A stretch of 64,000 bases of DNA from Cyathus striatus (GCA_025738555.1 JAOVFP010000011.1:1798001-1862000); one strand, 5' to 3'. Shown: positions 1 to 13,181, numbered from the stretch's first letter. Numbers and translations are program-made. Notes: generated by a model not told the origin, from the letters alone.

Positions 1-1487
1 CTGATTCCGACACGGTCAAGTATATAAAGAAAAGTACGACAGATTGTTTGGCCATCATGATGACCTGGAATGCGATGAAATCCAATCAGCTCAGATCTAA
101 GAGATAAAGTATACTGAGGTCCACGTAATGTCTGTACTATTTTTGTTGCAACCCAATGGACAGTAACAGCCATAAATGGTGTAAGATTGGGGTCGGTCCA
201 CAGGTCAGTAGTTGTAGACAGCTTTCCCAGTGCTTTCTGGAAGATAATATGTTATAATGAACAGTGTAAACGCAAAAAGAAACATACACCTAGCTCATCT
301 TGTAAATTATCGAGATGCTGGTCCCACATCTCCAAGATACAGTCACGGATAGTAGTCCGATGTGGAATATCACTATCCTGGAGGTCAACACGGAGCATCA
401 GAAAAACTGCTCGCAATTTTGGATGCTCAATGACATTTATAGACTGGAAATAATACAAGTGAATACGGTTATGCAATATGAACAGTGTATAAATACCTGA
501 TCATCTTGGATGATCCACTCAGTAATAGCATCAACAAACCCCTCCAGAGAGTACCTATGACGTGGGATGGGGCTATCTTCTCTATCCATGTCATTGAAGA
601 CCTGTCCTTGCTTTCGCTTGTATTCACGGAGAGTACTCTGTGCGATTTTTGCTCTAATCTTGATATTTAAGTCTTCGCATGCACGGATCCAAGCAACTCC
701 ATGTACATCGCAAAGATGCTTTCGAAGAACAGTTGTTCCTGTCTTCCGACCATACCGAGTCACTTTCTTTTCCTGTCTGATTACAGATTCAATTTAGGTG
801 AAAAAACGAAAATAAAAATTGAATAGACATACCGGCAAAGGGTGCAACAGTTGTAGGTATCTATTTCCTCGAAAAATTCCCATACATCCTTCGCTCGATT
901 GCCAGATTTATTCCCACTTGGGCTATGAGGAGAATTCGGAATCGTGTTGCAATTACGACCTCCACTGTGCTGTGATTCTACAGGTTCTGCTTGAAGTGGG
1001 GTTTCCTCAGTGCTTGAAGTATAATGAGGCGAAGGAAACGACTCCACCGATCCAGGGACAGTATGTGCAGTGGGTCGATTGCGAGGTGGTGTGCAAGGAT
1101 CGGTTGCCCGCTGGGTCAAAGTAATAAATGGATCACCAATTTCGAGTACTTCACACAAGATATTTCGGGTGATAGCAGCTAAAATAATTTATATTAGATG
1201 ATAGTACACTATAAAAATAGTTAATATACTTACTCTGTAGACTAGGAACCATTAAAGATCCTTCCATGCGAGTTTGCTCAGTGACGAGTCCCATGCCATT
1301 GCTGTCTGGAATCGAAATCCTGTTGCGTTGCTGGGTCTCAACGGCTTCAGGTGCTATTAATGCAAGCCAAGAGAATAAGTACGAAATCATTACAATAAAA
1401 TCAGCGTAGTTACTAACCATTCACGGGAGGGACAGTATTAGCTGCACTGTTAGCAAGAGCATGAGTGCGTCGAGTTTTAGGTGCCAT
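1..1487 (-). CDS. hAT-family transposase, partial (N-terminal part)
   Basis: Cut-and-paste transposase of the hAT superfamily. I read six exons on the minus strand: 1487-1418, 1353-1234, 1178-833, 776-497, 443-288 and 236-1. All phases agree and there is no internal stop. The protein begins MAPKTRRTHALANSAANTV, then a low-complexity Ser/Pro/Thr region. A BED-type zinc finger follows, split by an intron: CCTLC at about 842-858 and the H-x4-H of LRKHLCDVH at about 705-735. Next comes FVDAITEWIIQDDQ, then SINVIEHPKLRAVF and the LSTTTDLWTDP block that opens the RNase H-like catalytic core. The C-terminal half, including the hAT dimerisation domain, is outside the window. Splicing keeps the frame open throughout, so the gene could be active. 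Confidence 0.85.
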
Positions 1488-2221
1488 ATTGAATGTTGAT
1501 GGTATAGGACACTTGATAAGTCAAACTCTTATACCTTTGCAGAGCGTTTGTTGCACTTCTAAACTCGGAAAAAGATATTCTTGGTGTCCAACGTGTTGTA
1601 CTGTGGCCTTGAAATTTAGTCAGAAGCAAGTCAGACGATGCACTCTTGAGGCCATTGCAGAGTTATCAAGTAGCATGTTTCTCATACTTCATCAACAACT
1701 GAATTGTAATAATAACCTCTGTAACAAACGAGGCTCGATCTTCAGCTAACATTTCCGTATGCTATGGTGAACGGTCCACGGAGCCTACCCCACGTTTGCA
1801 CCCACACCAACAGGCCCCAATGACCAAGGATTCACAAGTCCACAGTACAACTCACCCATCCAACAACACCCGGGCTGTGTGCATTTTCATTGAACTGTTA
1901 CACTGGATATTTGCAAGGTGACATAGAAACTAATACTATACGAAAGCACAGAGACAACAAAGAGACAACATGTACGGAGGAAGCGATAATGGGCGAAGGT
2001 CCGAAGTATGCTGAACGCTGAGGAAACGAGTAGGTAATCGAATGACTGTTTCCAAATTGGGTATGAAGCGGTAGCTAAGCGGGCTCTCAGCTGACCAAGA
2101 GCTGGCTTTAAGCTGAGCCGGTGAGATCTAAGCTGGCTTTTGTGGGTACTCGCTCAGCTCAGCTCATTATCGGCTCAGTTGTCCGGCTCAGCAGCTTTTG
2201 AGCTGAGCGGCGGCAACACTA
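1..2221 (-). mobile_element. hAT DNA transposon, 5' part (cut by window edge)
   Basis: Minus-strand element whose transposase gene starts at 1487 and runs off the left edge. About 730 bp upstream of the start codon lies a stretch (2070-2215) dense in short AGCTCAGC / GCTGAGC repeats in both orientations, typical of the subterminal transposase-binding repeats of hAT elements. It ends in a block that reads TAGTGTTGCCGCCGCTCAGC on the minus strand. I take this as the terminal inverted repeat, placing the end at 2221; hAT ends usually begin T/CAG. The 8-bp target duplication would be GGCAGGAG (2222-2229), but the other end lies outside the window and cannot be checked. Confidence 0.7.
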
Positions 2222-3576
2222 GGCAGGAGTCCTGGGGTGGCACGGGGCGACCTTTCATAAAAGTTGTTTTGCGGCATTCAGTGAGGAATATCTTTCTTCT
2301 TTCTTGTAGTAAATCCTTCATCTTTCAGCTAGTTAATTAAAGTGCTATGGCGGTGATTATTTGGTTGTTTTAAAACTAGATTTTAGATTCTAGTTTTTAT
2401 TCTTATATTTTCCCCTATTCGACTGAAGAGGATCTCCATGTCCTTAGCTTTGTAATATTAGTACTCTCGCTACTCCAGTATTTATAATATGTTCATTTTT
2501 ATTTGATTTAACATAGAATATCACTACTTTCGGTATTGATTCAATTTCTGGGCCCTTTATAGCTGTCGGTAAGTTCATATATTATATATACTTATGCAAT
2601 CCTGAATCAAAGCACTGCATGGAATAAGCGTTGGCATTATCCACCTCTTTGAAGGGTCTGAAATGGAGTGCCTCACTTTGCTATATTCACAATTAATCTG
2701 TTATGCAATGTTAATCACTTACAACTATCATTCATTGCAGACCAACAAAACCAATGATATATGTGGGATCTATCTCCCTTTAGACAGCCTACATATGTGG
2801 CCAGTGCAAGAAAGCTAAATAAGACAATTAGTTCTATGTGTCTCTCGCCATCCCTCTCACATGTTCGTTCATCACATTAAGCCAATAATAACTTACTCCT
2901 GAAATTTAAGTTTACTAGTCAAGTTTTATTTTCATTGAACAAATATTAAAACATATGACTTAGCGTGCTTAAGAAAATCACCATACAGTATGCCAAATAT
3001 GTGGAAACTTTATGAGGAGAAGAAAATGACACAAGACATGCTTTCACAAAATATGCCCAAGTACATTTCCTCAATGTCTGCATACAGGAACTTATTTTAA
3101 GACTGTCCTTTCCAGACCGATAGCAGCATTAACAGATATAGACAGGGGCCTGAAATGAGATTGAAACTGTTGAGACGAATTGTGGGGGCTTAAAACGATG
3201 TTGGAGCTACGGAGACACAGATTAGGAGCATGAGATGAGATCAGAACTGTTGAGACGAAGTGTGGAGGTCGGAAACAACATTGGAGCTATTGAGACAAGG
3301 TAAGAACCATTGAGATGAAGGGTGGGGGGTGGAAACATTAATAATTGTGTGTCTTCTCGTGTGAATATACATATAAGTATGTATGGATTATGCCTATTGT
3401 CATACTCGCACTCACGAAAGCATGCCCTATGTATTCACATTGTAAAAAGTGATACCTATCATTATATTAACTTGTGCGTGAGCTTTAATACAGGTACAAG
3501 TGTGTATACAGTAGTATATAGTAAAATATTTAGAGTTAATGCGTAAAACTATAATCTATGTATGTGCACAGGTAAA
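2222..3576. other. Gene-free stretch with a short degenerate tandem repeat
   Basis: No supported gene. At about 3150-3320 a purine-rich unit recurs imperfectly. GAAACTGTTGAGACGAA appears near 3162, a close variant near 3244 and a worn one near 3303, each followed by a GGAGGTCGGAAAC-like segment. This is a degenerate minisatellite with a unit of roughly 60-85 bp. The rest is AT-rich with no recognisable element. Confidence 0.5.
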
Positions 3577-6525
3577 TTCCCACTACCTTTTAAGGTAGTT
3601 GGGTATTAGGGACCTTTGGGCCACCGGATATGGTAATTTGAGGATCTTGGATAAGATCTCAACCTGATTGGCTGGAGCTACTGCTGCCGATCTAGATCCT
3701 GGTCACTCTAGCGTAAAATGTAAATTGTCCATTCCAGTGTCTATTTATCGAACATAAAATGTGTGTGCTGCATTATGTATTTATTTTAGATTCTATCACA
3801 CTTTGAATCAGAATTTTTGAGGTTCTCTTCAATGTGCTATGAATATTTTATTCTGAAGTCTCCTGACGATTTTGGTAACCGGAACCTGGTCAGCGCATGT
3901 ATAACCCTGACAGGGTCTCGACTAGTATTAATTACTAAGCTTTGACTAAGCTTAGAACTCATTGATGTCGCTAACGAGTATGTTGTTTTCAGTCTTATTG
4001 CCATTGTATAATGTTTCTATTGAAGCTACAGCTTTCGTGTGGACTTGCTACAATATTAAGACATAGATACATCTTATTTAAGTTGAATTATTGGCTTCAT
4101 TTAGTCTGTAACTTAAAATTCTCATCAAATAGACCATAAAGAATGACATAAGCCATGCATATCATGTCTATGCATACCACTGCAAATAAAATCGCAAAAA
4201 ATCGGATCTATGATGTTCTGTAATGGTTTATGCATATATATCCACTTCCAAAAGTCTAGGTCTCTTCAGGCATGCTGTTCAAGTGGCGTATTGATTTTCA
4301 TATATATGCTCTAAATTGTTATTCTGCTACTACTATACTAAAAACTAGCATTACAACCTAAGATATATAGCAATTATTACATTAGAAGATGCTCCATTGA
4401 ATAAAGGGTGCTCGAAAATAACTACACAACATTATGTTGTACAAGAATGGGGATGGAAAATGCAGAGAAACCGCCTTTGAGAAAGCGTGTGAGAATCTGC
4501 ATGCTAAATTTAGCCAACTTTGATCGGAATCACATACTCATTGCAACATTTCTCAGTAACCAGACATGCTCTCACCACAAAATTGAGCATTATGTTACTA
4601 TAATAGCTAACTACAAATATGTGTAAAAAAACTGGGCAGTAAGTGATCGTGAAAGCGACAAGATGAAGATTGACCAGGTTCTGGGTATGACCAGGTTCCG
4701 GGTAGCCGGCAGTATTCCTGTGACGAATATGAGGCATGTGATGTGACACATGTTACTTACGTGTTACGGGCTGTTACGGGCTGATGCGGATGAAGCTCTT
4801 TACACCACAGACTATGAAAGATCCCTCAACGTCAACCCCACTCTGCCTGCTATGAACTAATAAGTGTTTTCATCACCATCCACAATTGTCTCAGACATCA
4901 CCTACCCGGACATGGCTTGGGAAGATTGAAGACACTACTACTTAGCTCTGGTCTACATCTTGTCTAATGTTATTCGTTCGTTTCTGAATATTGAATACTC
5001 ATCTATGACCTTCGCAAGCGAGGCAGGTGATGGAAAATGCCCCCCAACCACCTACGCTGATTCCGCGTGGAAGTGTCTATGCTAGTCTACATACAGAATA
5101 CACCTCGCTCTAGTGGCATGGTCCATTCTTAGAGCCTTTCGATAACGAAATCCCCCCACCATGGATCCCTACCCGATTGCATGATATTGTTCATAGTACT
5201 TGAAGTCCAAAATGCCGACTTCAGTCAATAGTATGGAATATCTTTTTCCTCCCACAAACGAGTTTGAACATTTGAACAGCGACTGGGTTTGCACAACGGC
5301 AGGCTAATATAGAGAATTTGGACATGAAGGAATCTCTGTGAATCCCATCTAGGGTTGAATGCACCCACATTGCCTGCGCTTGCAGAATCTTCTATTCATG
5401 TCATTATCACCGAAGGATGTAGACTCTTTCTTAACAACCAATGGTTCATCCTCAGCTACCTGCTCATTATTGGTCTCTGCTTAGTTGGTGACAATGGTAC
5501 GAGATTCATTCCGTGTAGGGAAAGAACGGTGTCATCCACACCTCCTCCTCCTCCTCCTCCTCCTCCTTCCTCCTCTCCCAGCGTATCAATAATGATGCCT
5601 CATTCCATTGGCAAACATGATGTCGATACCTTCAGCCTGTCTTTTCTCCAAACTATCACCACCTCCCTTCTCCTTTTTCCCGTTTCCCCCGTGTCCACCA
5701 CCTCCTCACCCCACTACTAACCTTTCACGTCAACTTGTATCGTGCACAATATTCCTTCCTCCCTCCTTTTCCCCTATTTCACGCCGACGACCTTGTCCTC
5801 CCTTCCCCTACGTCACAATGATGGCACGTCCTCCGCTATCAAGCACGCTGTGTACACCACTTCATCCACCCTCTTCCTCCTCTCTCCCTCCTACCTTCGT
5901 CACCATAATTACTCATCATGACTACACATGATAATGATCTCGACACCACATCTTCCAGCTTCTTCCTCCCCCCTCCCTCCTCCCTTCATCACAGCACCGA
6001 CGACACCTAACCCATTGGCAATAACGGTGTCGAAAATTTCTCATCCAGCCTCTTCCTCCTCCCTCCTCCATCGCCGTATCCTAATATGCACAGTTTAGCG
6101 TTGTGGAATATTGATGAGTCCCATCCACAGGCTACAGAACAGTGTTGAGCCTTAAAGTTCTCATCTGTGGCATAGAATAGTATTGACTTGAACAAGTAGA
6201 GGTTGAATATCATACTAACAGTAGTTATCCCGGAGGCATGTAGCGTTTCTATCATACTGGTTAAGCCAAGCTAGGGAAAACAGTCGACCAAAAAGGATAA
6301 CGAGACAGCAGGCTGAGCGTAGAAAACCTCTACTATTTACTTACATACGATACGATACAACACATATGAAAATGTATTTTACTAGTAACGCGGTTTCAGG
6401 TATTATCCATCAACGTTCAACTCTTACACCTCCATCAATTTTAATGAGTTGCACCGTTCATGAATATTTAGATAATTGGAATAGGTGGTAGTGGGCTTTG
6501 CCGCTTGCCGGCCCTATTTCTTTAT
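3577..6525 (+). mobile_element. Helitron2-like non-autonomous element, copy 1
   Basis: The left end is TTCCCACTACC followed at once by its reverse complement in a hairpin (CCACTACCTTTTAAGGTAGT). The right end is GGTAGTGGGCT followed by a GC-rich hairpin (GGGC...GCCGGCCC) and CTATTTCTTTAT. CCCACTACC and GGTAGTGGG form short inverted repeats that sit at the tip on the left but about 30 nt inside on the right. This asymmetric arrangement, with a hairpin at each end, is what is described for Helitron2. The same two ends bracket 45988-49773 and 60538-63391 in the same order. No Rep/helicase reading frame is present inside. The interior holds a CT-rich stretch (5540-6070) giving only low-complexity Pro/Ser ORFs. 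Confidence 0.6.
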
Positions 6526-7029
6526 CTGAAGAACGTACTTGTACACAAATAAGTCAACTGAGTCATGACTCACGGCTGAGTGGAATGAGCTCGATTGTAT
6601 TGCTATGAATATAATATTTATATTCACGCTCACACATAGTTGAGCAAGAACTTTCCACATCAATATTGTATTTACATTTGAGTGTGAAAATGAATCTGTA
6701 CATCTTAATTTTATATACATATCTAGAGAAAATAATGTGAGATTAGATTTTGCATTGTAAGATCTATAGATCAGATAATATGTGGGTTTATGAATTATTG
6801 GTTAGTAATTAATTTTAATATGCGAACGAAGAACCGAGAAGTCAAACCGAATATAAGCGGCAAGCTGCAGAGCCGAAGGTCGGAGCTCAAATACTTTGAC
6901 ATAGTCGAGCGTGGTTGTCCGGCTTTCCATACTTCGAATCCCTCCTAACTACCAATCCGAGCTCTCCAAGTTTGGATCGACGAAGGGTGACTTTCAAGGT
7001 GCTTAAGAAGGCTTATGCATTGTGATGCG
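6526..7029. other. Gene-free stretch
   Basis: AT-rich DNA between the Helitron2-like element and the decayed coiled-coil gene. I see no gene, repeat end or RNA gene here. A TTCGAATC near 6933 resembles a tRNA T-loop but cannot be folded into a tRNA. Confidence 0.4.
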
Positions 7030-8960
7030 TCCTTCCCTCGTTCTTCCACCGGACGCTCATGATCCGGCTGCTCAATGTGTCAGCGATCTGCGCGACAGAC
7101 TGCACTACTGCGCCAGTTAGCTCGCAGAATCCCAGGACGGCATAGCCTACCTTGAGAACAAGAAGGCCGAGGCGTAGAAGAAGAATGTGGTTGATACCGA
7201 GGGGGCGCTTGATACACGTACGTGTTCCCTTTCGATTTTATTTTGGTTTTTGACATAGGCTGGTGGTGGGTTTAGATAAAGAGATGCAGATAAGAGAACA
7301 GGAGACGGTGGATGCTGAGGCTGCTGCTTTGGAGACTTGGTACGTGCTTCGGGTTTTGTTGGGTCTTTGGTTGATCTTGGATTCAGATTACGGCTTTGAC
7401 GAGTGCGAAGGAGACGTACATCTGCATTTCGGGGGGTACTCTATAACCAGACGCTTCTTCGTTTCAGCGTTGAATAATTGTTCTTGATAAGTATCGCAGG
7501 CTGCGATAGTGCTGCACACGGTGGAAATCGGGAGGTAGAAGCTGCAGTTGGAAGATGCTTAGGAGAAGGCGGGCAAACGTTCGAAAGGAATACGTCATTC
7601 TTTCACCCCCACGGCTGTGGTTTGAGGTTGACGTACTGTGTGAGCTGAAAGAGTAGAAGCAACGTGTGGCTGAGAAGGAGGAAGAGTTGAAGTGGGGGAG
7701 GTTTGTACTTTACCGACGTTATACGATTTTCTTGGTCAAAGCTCAACTAGCCAACGCCGACCAGCCGTAAGTCATCCACCTTCACGGCTTCGCTGCTTTT
7801 ACTGACGTGTACCCAGTTTCGCAGTAATCGCAGTGATCTACAAGAAATCGAAGGAGGATAACTCGTTTCTGACACTTTGCATGGCTATGGTGTTGGGGAA
7901 AGCGGAGACGTTCGAGGTGGATCTGGCGAAAGCGAAGATTGAAGTATGCTGAGAGTATGGATCTCTAGACGAACCCGGAAACGAGCACCCTGCATGCCAA
8001 GTAACGCATAACCAAGCCATCTTTGATTTCGAGAAGGGACTTGCGGCTCAGTAGGTAGAGAAATGTATTGCCGTTAAGCATGTGGAGGTTACTGAGCTTG
8101 AGAGACAGATGCTCAAGGTGCAGTCGGAGAAATCGGTGGGGGCGGGTGGTGTGAAGGCGTTGGAGAAGTTAAGGAGTATGAGGGTGGAGCTTTGCGAGAT
8201 AGGAGGTGAAGAAAGAGAAGGGGAAGGCTAAAAGGCGGGTGGAAGTGACTAAGAAGTAGCTCCAGGCCTCTATCAAAGAGGTGGAGGAGGTGAAGAAACA
8301 GGCCGGGGAGACCAGGAGGCAGCTTATAGGGGTCCGGACTCAAGCAGAGGTGGCCACGAAACAACTCTATTGACGAGGGTGTTGTATCGACTTTGCAGGT
8401 GAAGATCGATGAGGTCGGGGAGACGCTGAACTACAAGAAACTGGAGACCCTTCGGTTGCACTATGAGCAGGGTCAGTTGGTAAGCAAGGATTGCTGGTTG
8501 TGTCAACGTTGCTAGTGATATGCTTTAGACAGACAGGAATGACATCGTTAGCAACCTTGTCAAACTGACGCAGTCGATGCTTCTCATCCACAGCGTGACA
8601 ATATGATCAATGCTCTACAGAAGATCTCCAGCTTAAATTGCAGAATTCACCAGCATGGTTGACTAGGCGGAAATGGACGAGCCACTACCTTAAACTGCGC
8701 TTGAGACGCTGTGCCAGCAATCTTGTGATCTTCCACTTGCACCTTCCAAGAAGCCTGCTGTGACCTTCACTGAGCGATGAGCTATCTGTTCTCGAGACAG
8801 AGGATGGGGATGACATGCAGGTCTCGCAGCTGTCGCGGGCCGTGGCTCTCCACTGAGAAAGTGCGTAAGCGGGCTCGACCGTCATCTCCTGTTCCCGTAC
8901 CGGAGGAAGAACTGGCGAGGTCTAGGCGGCGTGTGGTATACCTTTTGAATCTTTCTTTTG
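7030..8960 (+). pseudogene. Decayed gene for a Lys/Glu-rich coiled-coil protein
   Basis: Short plus-strand stretches in shifting frames read as one diverged coiled-coil protein: AYLENKKAEA near 7150, LCELKE with a stop and then KQRVAEKEEELK near 7650, KSKEDNSFL near 7850, VTELERQMLKVQSEK near 8090, KKQAGETRRQL near 8300, and VGETLNYKKLETLRLHYEQ near 8420. Amber stops interrupt otherwise good coding frames (for example TAG near 8258) and several reading-frame changes do not fit simple introns. Some breaks do look like genuine introns (GTCAGT near 8470, AG near 8530). I do not recognise the family, and a retroelement gag-like or structural protein are both possible. The decay is clear; the exact limits are not. 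Confidence 0.45.
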
Positions 8961-9664
8961 TTAGGTGGCTGAATGAAAGTACCGATGTAGTATCGAGCTG
9001 GGTCTATGCTTACCAGAGCTATGTCTGTGGAATCTCGAACATAGATGCAGAAGGTGTGCTTTGTTCTTTATATTGTTTGTTGCATTTCATGATCATGATT
9101 TGCTTGTTCAGCCCGTTGATGTAACTGCGATGATCTCTGCATAGTTACGATTCTTGTTCTTTTGTCTTTCAGGTGAGATTTCTCGAGTTCCTGAATTAGG
9201 GCGCCTCTTTGTGCTCTGCTCGTGTATAGTACTTTGTTCAGTACTACCAGCACTTTATTTGACATTTTTATACTTGTCATGTTGGTACTATTTACTAGAT
9301 TAGAGGACGATGACAATGCGGCTTCACTATTTGGGACTGTGTCAGCCTGTCTGCAAAGTCTCAAGCAATTGGAGGTAAGTATATACTTGTTTTATGTTTT
9401 TTCCGTCATTCGTTTTTTCTTTGGGACAAGTACTTCATCGTATCCATGGAGTCTGGACAACCCAATGATGCCGCATGGTGCCTATCCAAGCGATAATCGA
9501 TCAATCAGGTGACCCAGCTATGCTTATCACATTGTGTGTCCACATCCCCCACATATACTTAAGTACTTGCTTCCGTTGGCCCTGGACCCATACCATCACC
9601 TCCTCCCCTTCAACCCACTGCAACCGTTTGCTGCTATCACTTGTCTTGTCATAATCTCTTCGCA
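8961..9664. other. Intergenic, upstream region of the first DUF4238-like gene
   Basis: No supported gene. Small ORFs here have no recognisable motif. The last 120 bp before 9665 is C/T-rich (for example CACCTCCTCCCCTTCAACCC), as is common just upstream of fungal start codons. Confidence 0.4.
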
Positions 9665-11692
9665 ATGCCGCGTATTCGCACTGTGAAGAAGACTCATACT
9701 GACAGGCGTGATCAGTATCATCACTACATTCCCCAATTCATGTTACGACGGTTCAAAGTCGTTGAGCAATACACACAAACGTGAGCGCCCACCTTCATAG
9801 GCTTTACGTAGTAGCTAACGCACGACTAGAGAGAAAGAACAACAGATATGCAAAAACACTGCGTACTGGAACGAATCGAGCTACTACGCAGTCGATATCA
9901 CCATCTTGTTGTATTACGTAGCTGCTCGTACCCTGCTAGCTCGTCCAATTCGCGAAGTTTATGGAAGAAGAAATTTGTACAGGGATGTCAGTGTCAAGAA
10001 CTTTAATCATATCGAACAGAAGTTTGCGATCATAGAGGGAGACGCTTCCGTCGTTTTGAAGGATCTACATGCTGCTACACGCGCTACTAGTGCTGAAAAA
10101 TTCTTCCGCACTACTCGGTGGAGTCTTGGAATTTTGCGCAAATTCCTTTTCCTTATGAATTATAGAGCAGCTTACCGCTCTACTACTTACTGGAAAGACG
10201 ATAATCCACCTCTCAAGGACTGGATTATGAAGACAAGACAAGACAATGGATTGAGAGATGAAAAAGATTTATGGATGAATGCGCTACAATACTATCTCGT
10301 AACCCCACATCAACGAATGGTCTCAGAAGGAGAGGCCATTGTGAGGCGTCTCGGGGGTCGTAGTATGGCCGAACAAATGGTAAGTTCAAGAGTCCATCCA
10401 AACATTAACTGGTATGCACTGGAGTATGAAGCTGTCGCCAACAAATACTTCATGGGAATATGGGAAGCTCATCCTACTTCCGAGTTCGTCCTCGGTAGCA
10501 ATTGCTTCGGGATATGGGAGGGATTAACGAAGAATAGTGACCAAATCCATCTCATTTACGTGATCAGCCCTCGACTTGCGGTGATTTTACGCAACGAAAA
10601 CTTTGTCAGGATCCCGCCAGGAACTATTTTCTCCGAGAAAAATGGTCAACTTATTCATATTCCCATGGATCCCCCAGTTGTGTGCCACAAAGAACTTAAA
10701 TGCCACACTAATGATCCAAGCTATGAAGAAGAATTACGGAAGTACCGATGGTCTGATGCTGCTCAGATGGACTTGTACAGTTTCAATATGACAATGCTTA
10801 CGAAACAGCAGACGCATGCCGTGAATAACGCCGTTCTTCACAATGTTAAAGACGACGGATCTGTGACCTTCAAATCACGAAGCTGCATGCTTGAGACACT
10901 GGAAACATATTTTAAATATGATAAGCGTTTTTCATGCGGAGCAACATGTGCAATGCTCTGTATGAGAAGTTATCTGCAACTGCTCTGGACTACAGAAAAA
11001 TTGAAGATATAAGTGAAGAAACAAATGAAGAAAATAACGAAAACAAAAATAAAGACAAATATGAAAGAAATATGGAACGCAAAATTAAACGCGAACTTAA
11101 ACGCAAGCTGAAAGCTGAAAAGGTAGCTGAAAGAGCTGAAAAGGAAGCGAGAGAAAGAGAAGCTCAAAAAGCTGAAAACGAAGCTGAAAATGAGGCCGAA
11201 AAGATATGCAAAAGTAAAGATAAGAAAGAAGGGCTTGCTGAAAACCAGGTTTTCAATTCAACAATAAAGGCGATTTTGACCGGTGCAATGACTTTTTCCT
11301 CCGACTACGCTCGTGCCTATTACGTCTTCGGCAAGGCTTGCGATTCATCTTTGAATAATCCTGTATCAACGAGGATTCGTAACGTCACCAAGATGTGCAT
11401 AACGAGATATCGCAAGACTTTATGCATTCCCGTTGTGACTTTTCGAAGTTATCCTACTGCTCAACTTCAGGAAATGCTTCCACCGAAAGAAGCCTTCGTC
11501 GTTATGGAGTTCATTCAACAGGCACAAATGGACTGCGCCTGTAGAAGTACGAAATCCTATACTCCTCTGAAGTCATTGATTTTGGATGCATGTGGAATCG
11601 GGTTGTTGGAGTGGTTGGCAAAAAATAGACATGATGTTTTGCAAATCTGTGATTTAAATACTTTCACAGGAATGACTGTACTTCATAATTAG
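9665..11692 (+). CDS. DUF4238-like protein A, with a frameshift near 10930
   Basis: Family of unknown function, recognised by the N-terminal signature DQYHHYIPQFMLRRF. Exon 1 is 9665-9780 (ends in phase 2 at GTGAGC). Exon 2 starts at 9830 after ACTAG. The core follows: LLARPIREVYGRRNLYRDV, an FRKFLFLM-like helix (LRKFLFLMNYR), YFMGIWEAHPTSEFVLGSN, SPRLAVILR, TKQQTHAVNNAVLHNV and DGSVTFKSRSCMLETLETY. The first frame stops at 11012. The second, from about 10934, continues the family alignment (NALYEKLSATA) and adds a Lys/Glu-rich coiled coil (about 11030-11230) and the C-terminal domain also present in gene E (TIKAILTG ... GIGLLEWLAKNRHDVL). One T lost from the run at 10926-10930 would explain the shift. 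It is either a pseudogene, an assembly error or a product truncated after the core. Its stop lies 25 bp from the stop of the convergent gene B. Confidence 0.7.
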
Positions 11693-11717
11693 TGTATTAT
11701 TATATTCTACGGATATA

Positions 11718-13181
11718 TTATGGTCCACTGTCAGTCACGTCGCTGCAGGAGCCTAGGATGGCATGCAAACAATCCAAACCAGGGACGAAGTCTGAATACG
11801 CTCCACCGTGACTGCTACTTGTCGAGGTCCCAGCTGCGTAAAATTCAGCTATCGACCCTCTGGCCCTTCTAGAATGCTGAGGTTGCAGTAGAGCTATCAA
11901 CAGGCTATTATACCGGCCGCTCTCCGAATCATCGTAATCAGATTTATAGTATTCTTGCAGCGTATCGAGCATACATCTTCTTGACGAGAAAGTAACTGAT
12001 CCGCTGTTGTCAACGTTGTGAAGAACAACATCATTGACAGCTTGCGTTTGAGCCTTCGTCATTTTCGTAACGTTGAAGATGAATATATCGTTCTGAGCAA
12101 TATCGGACGCTCGATACTTCAACAGCTCGTCATCCAGTTCATGACCGCAAGCAGTAGTTATAAAGTTTGCATAGTGCACTGTACGAGACTTCATTGGGAT
12201 GTAGATGAGTTTGCCGTTGATCAAAGGGAAGTCACATTCGGGGTCAGCGGAGCGAAAGAATACGCTGCGCAAAATTACGACCAACCGAGGACTGAGGATG
12301 TAGATACGATGAATTTGACCGCCATCTGTTGACAGTCCTTCCCAAAGATCGAAAGAGTTATTCCCAATAATGAATTCGGCACCATCTGCAGCCTCCCAGA
12401 TCCCCATGAAATACGCATTGGAGATTGCTTCGTACTCAAGGGCGTACCAGTTAATGGAAGGATCGACCCTAGTATTTTTTATTATGGCCACGCACTCTCT
12501 CCCACCTAGTTGTTTCACAATTGCTTCTCCTTCTGCGATTATAACATGATGCGGATGATCGAGATGATATTGGATCGCATCCTTCCATACCTCTATGTCA
12601 TCTTTGAGTCCTTTGTCTTCTTTCTTCTTCTTTATCCAGTCCCTGAGAGGTGGATGATCTTCTTTCCAATAAGTAATAGAGCGATGGCTGGCCCTGAGTT
12701 GCATAAGGTACAAGAATCTACGAAAATTCCCTAAGTCTCTCCGAGTTATACTGACAGCAGTACTAGTGGTAGACCTGGCGACAGCAACATGCAGATTATT
12801 CACTATACCAGCAGCACGGGCTTCGAGACGGGACAATTTTTGCTCAATATGATTGAAGTTCTCCATGTTTCTAACGTCTCTATAAAGGTTCGTCTCTCCG
12901 TAGACCTTCTTTGGCGATCGAGGTTCAAGAACTCCCCTGGATACATCGTAGACGACGAGGGTCCTTTTACTGACAGGAAGATCCTCCTTGTACTGCCGCT
13001 GTCGATTTTTATTTCTAGTCCAGCATCCACTAAGTTCCACCAAGTTTATGAGATGCAGGACTTACGGTTGCGGTCGGATGATAGGCTCAACGGCTTGAAA
13101 ACGTCGTAATATGAACTTCGGTATATAATGCTGGTATTGATCACGAGCATGAAAAGTACGATGCTTAGCTGAATTATTCAT
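11718..13181 (-). CDS. DUF4238-like protein B
   Basis: Minus-strand paralogue of gene A. Exon 1 is 13181-13066, starting MNNSAKHRTFHARD and carrying the signature DQYQHYIPKFILRRF. The intron runs from GTAAGTCC to ACTAG, and exon 2 is 13014-11718. The phase-2 intron and the 116-nt first exon match gene A exactly. Core motifs are VYGETNLYRDV, FRRFLYLMQLR, AYFMGIWEAADGAEFIIG, GSVTFSSRRCMLDTLQEYY and TKAQTQAVNDVVLHNV. The protein is about 470 residues, ends in a short Ser/Gly tail and lacks the C-terminal domain of A and E. No stop or frameshift is seen, so it looks intact. It converges on A and diverges from C, with a MITE in the B-C promoter interval. Confidence 0.75.

Noticed and set aside
5355..5931. 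Overlapping Pro/Ser-rich ORFs
   Set aside because: They come from a CT-rich low-complexity tract inside a Helitron2-like element, with no conserved motif or intron pattern.
6900..6960. TTCGAATC with nearby GTCGAGCGTGGTT, tRNA-like
   Set aside because: No acceptor or anticodon stem pairs; only the T-loop word is present.
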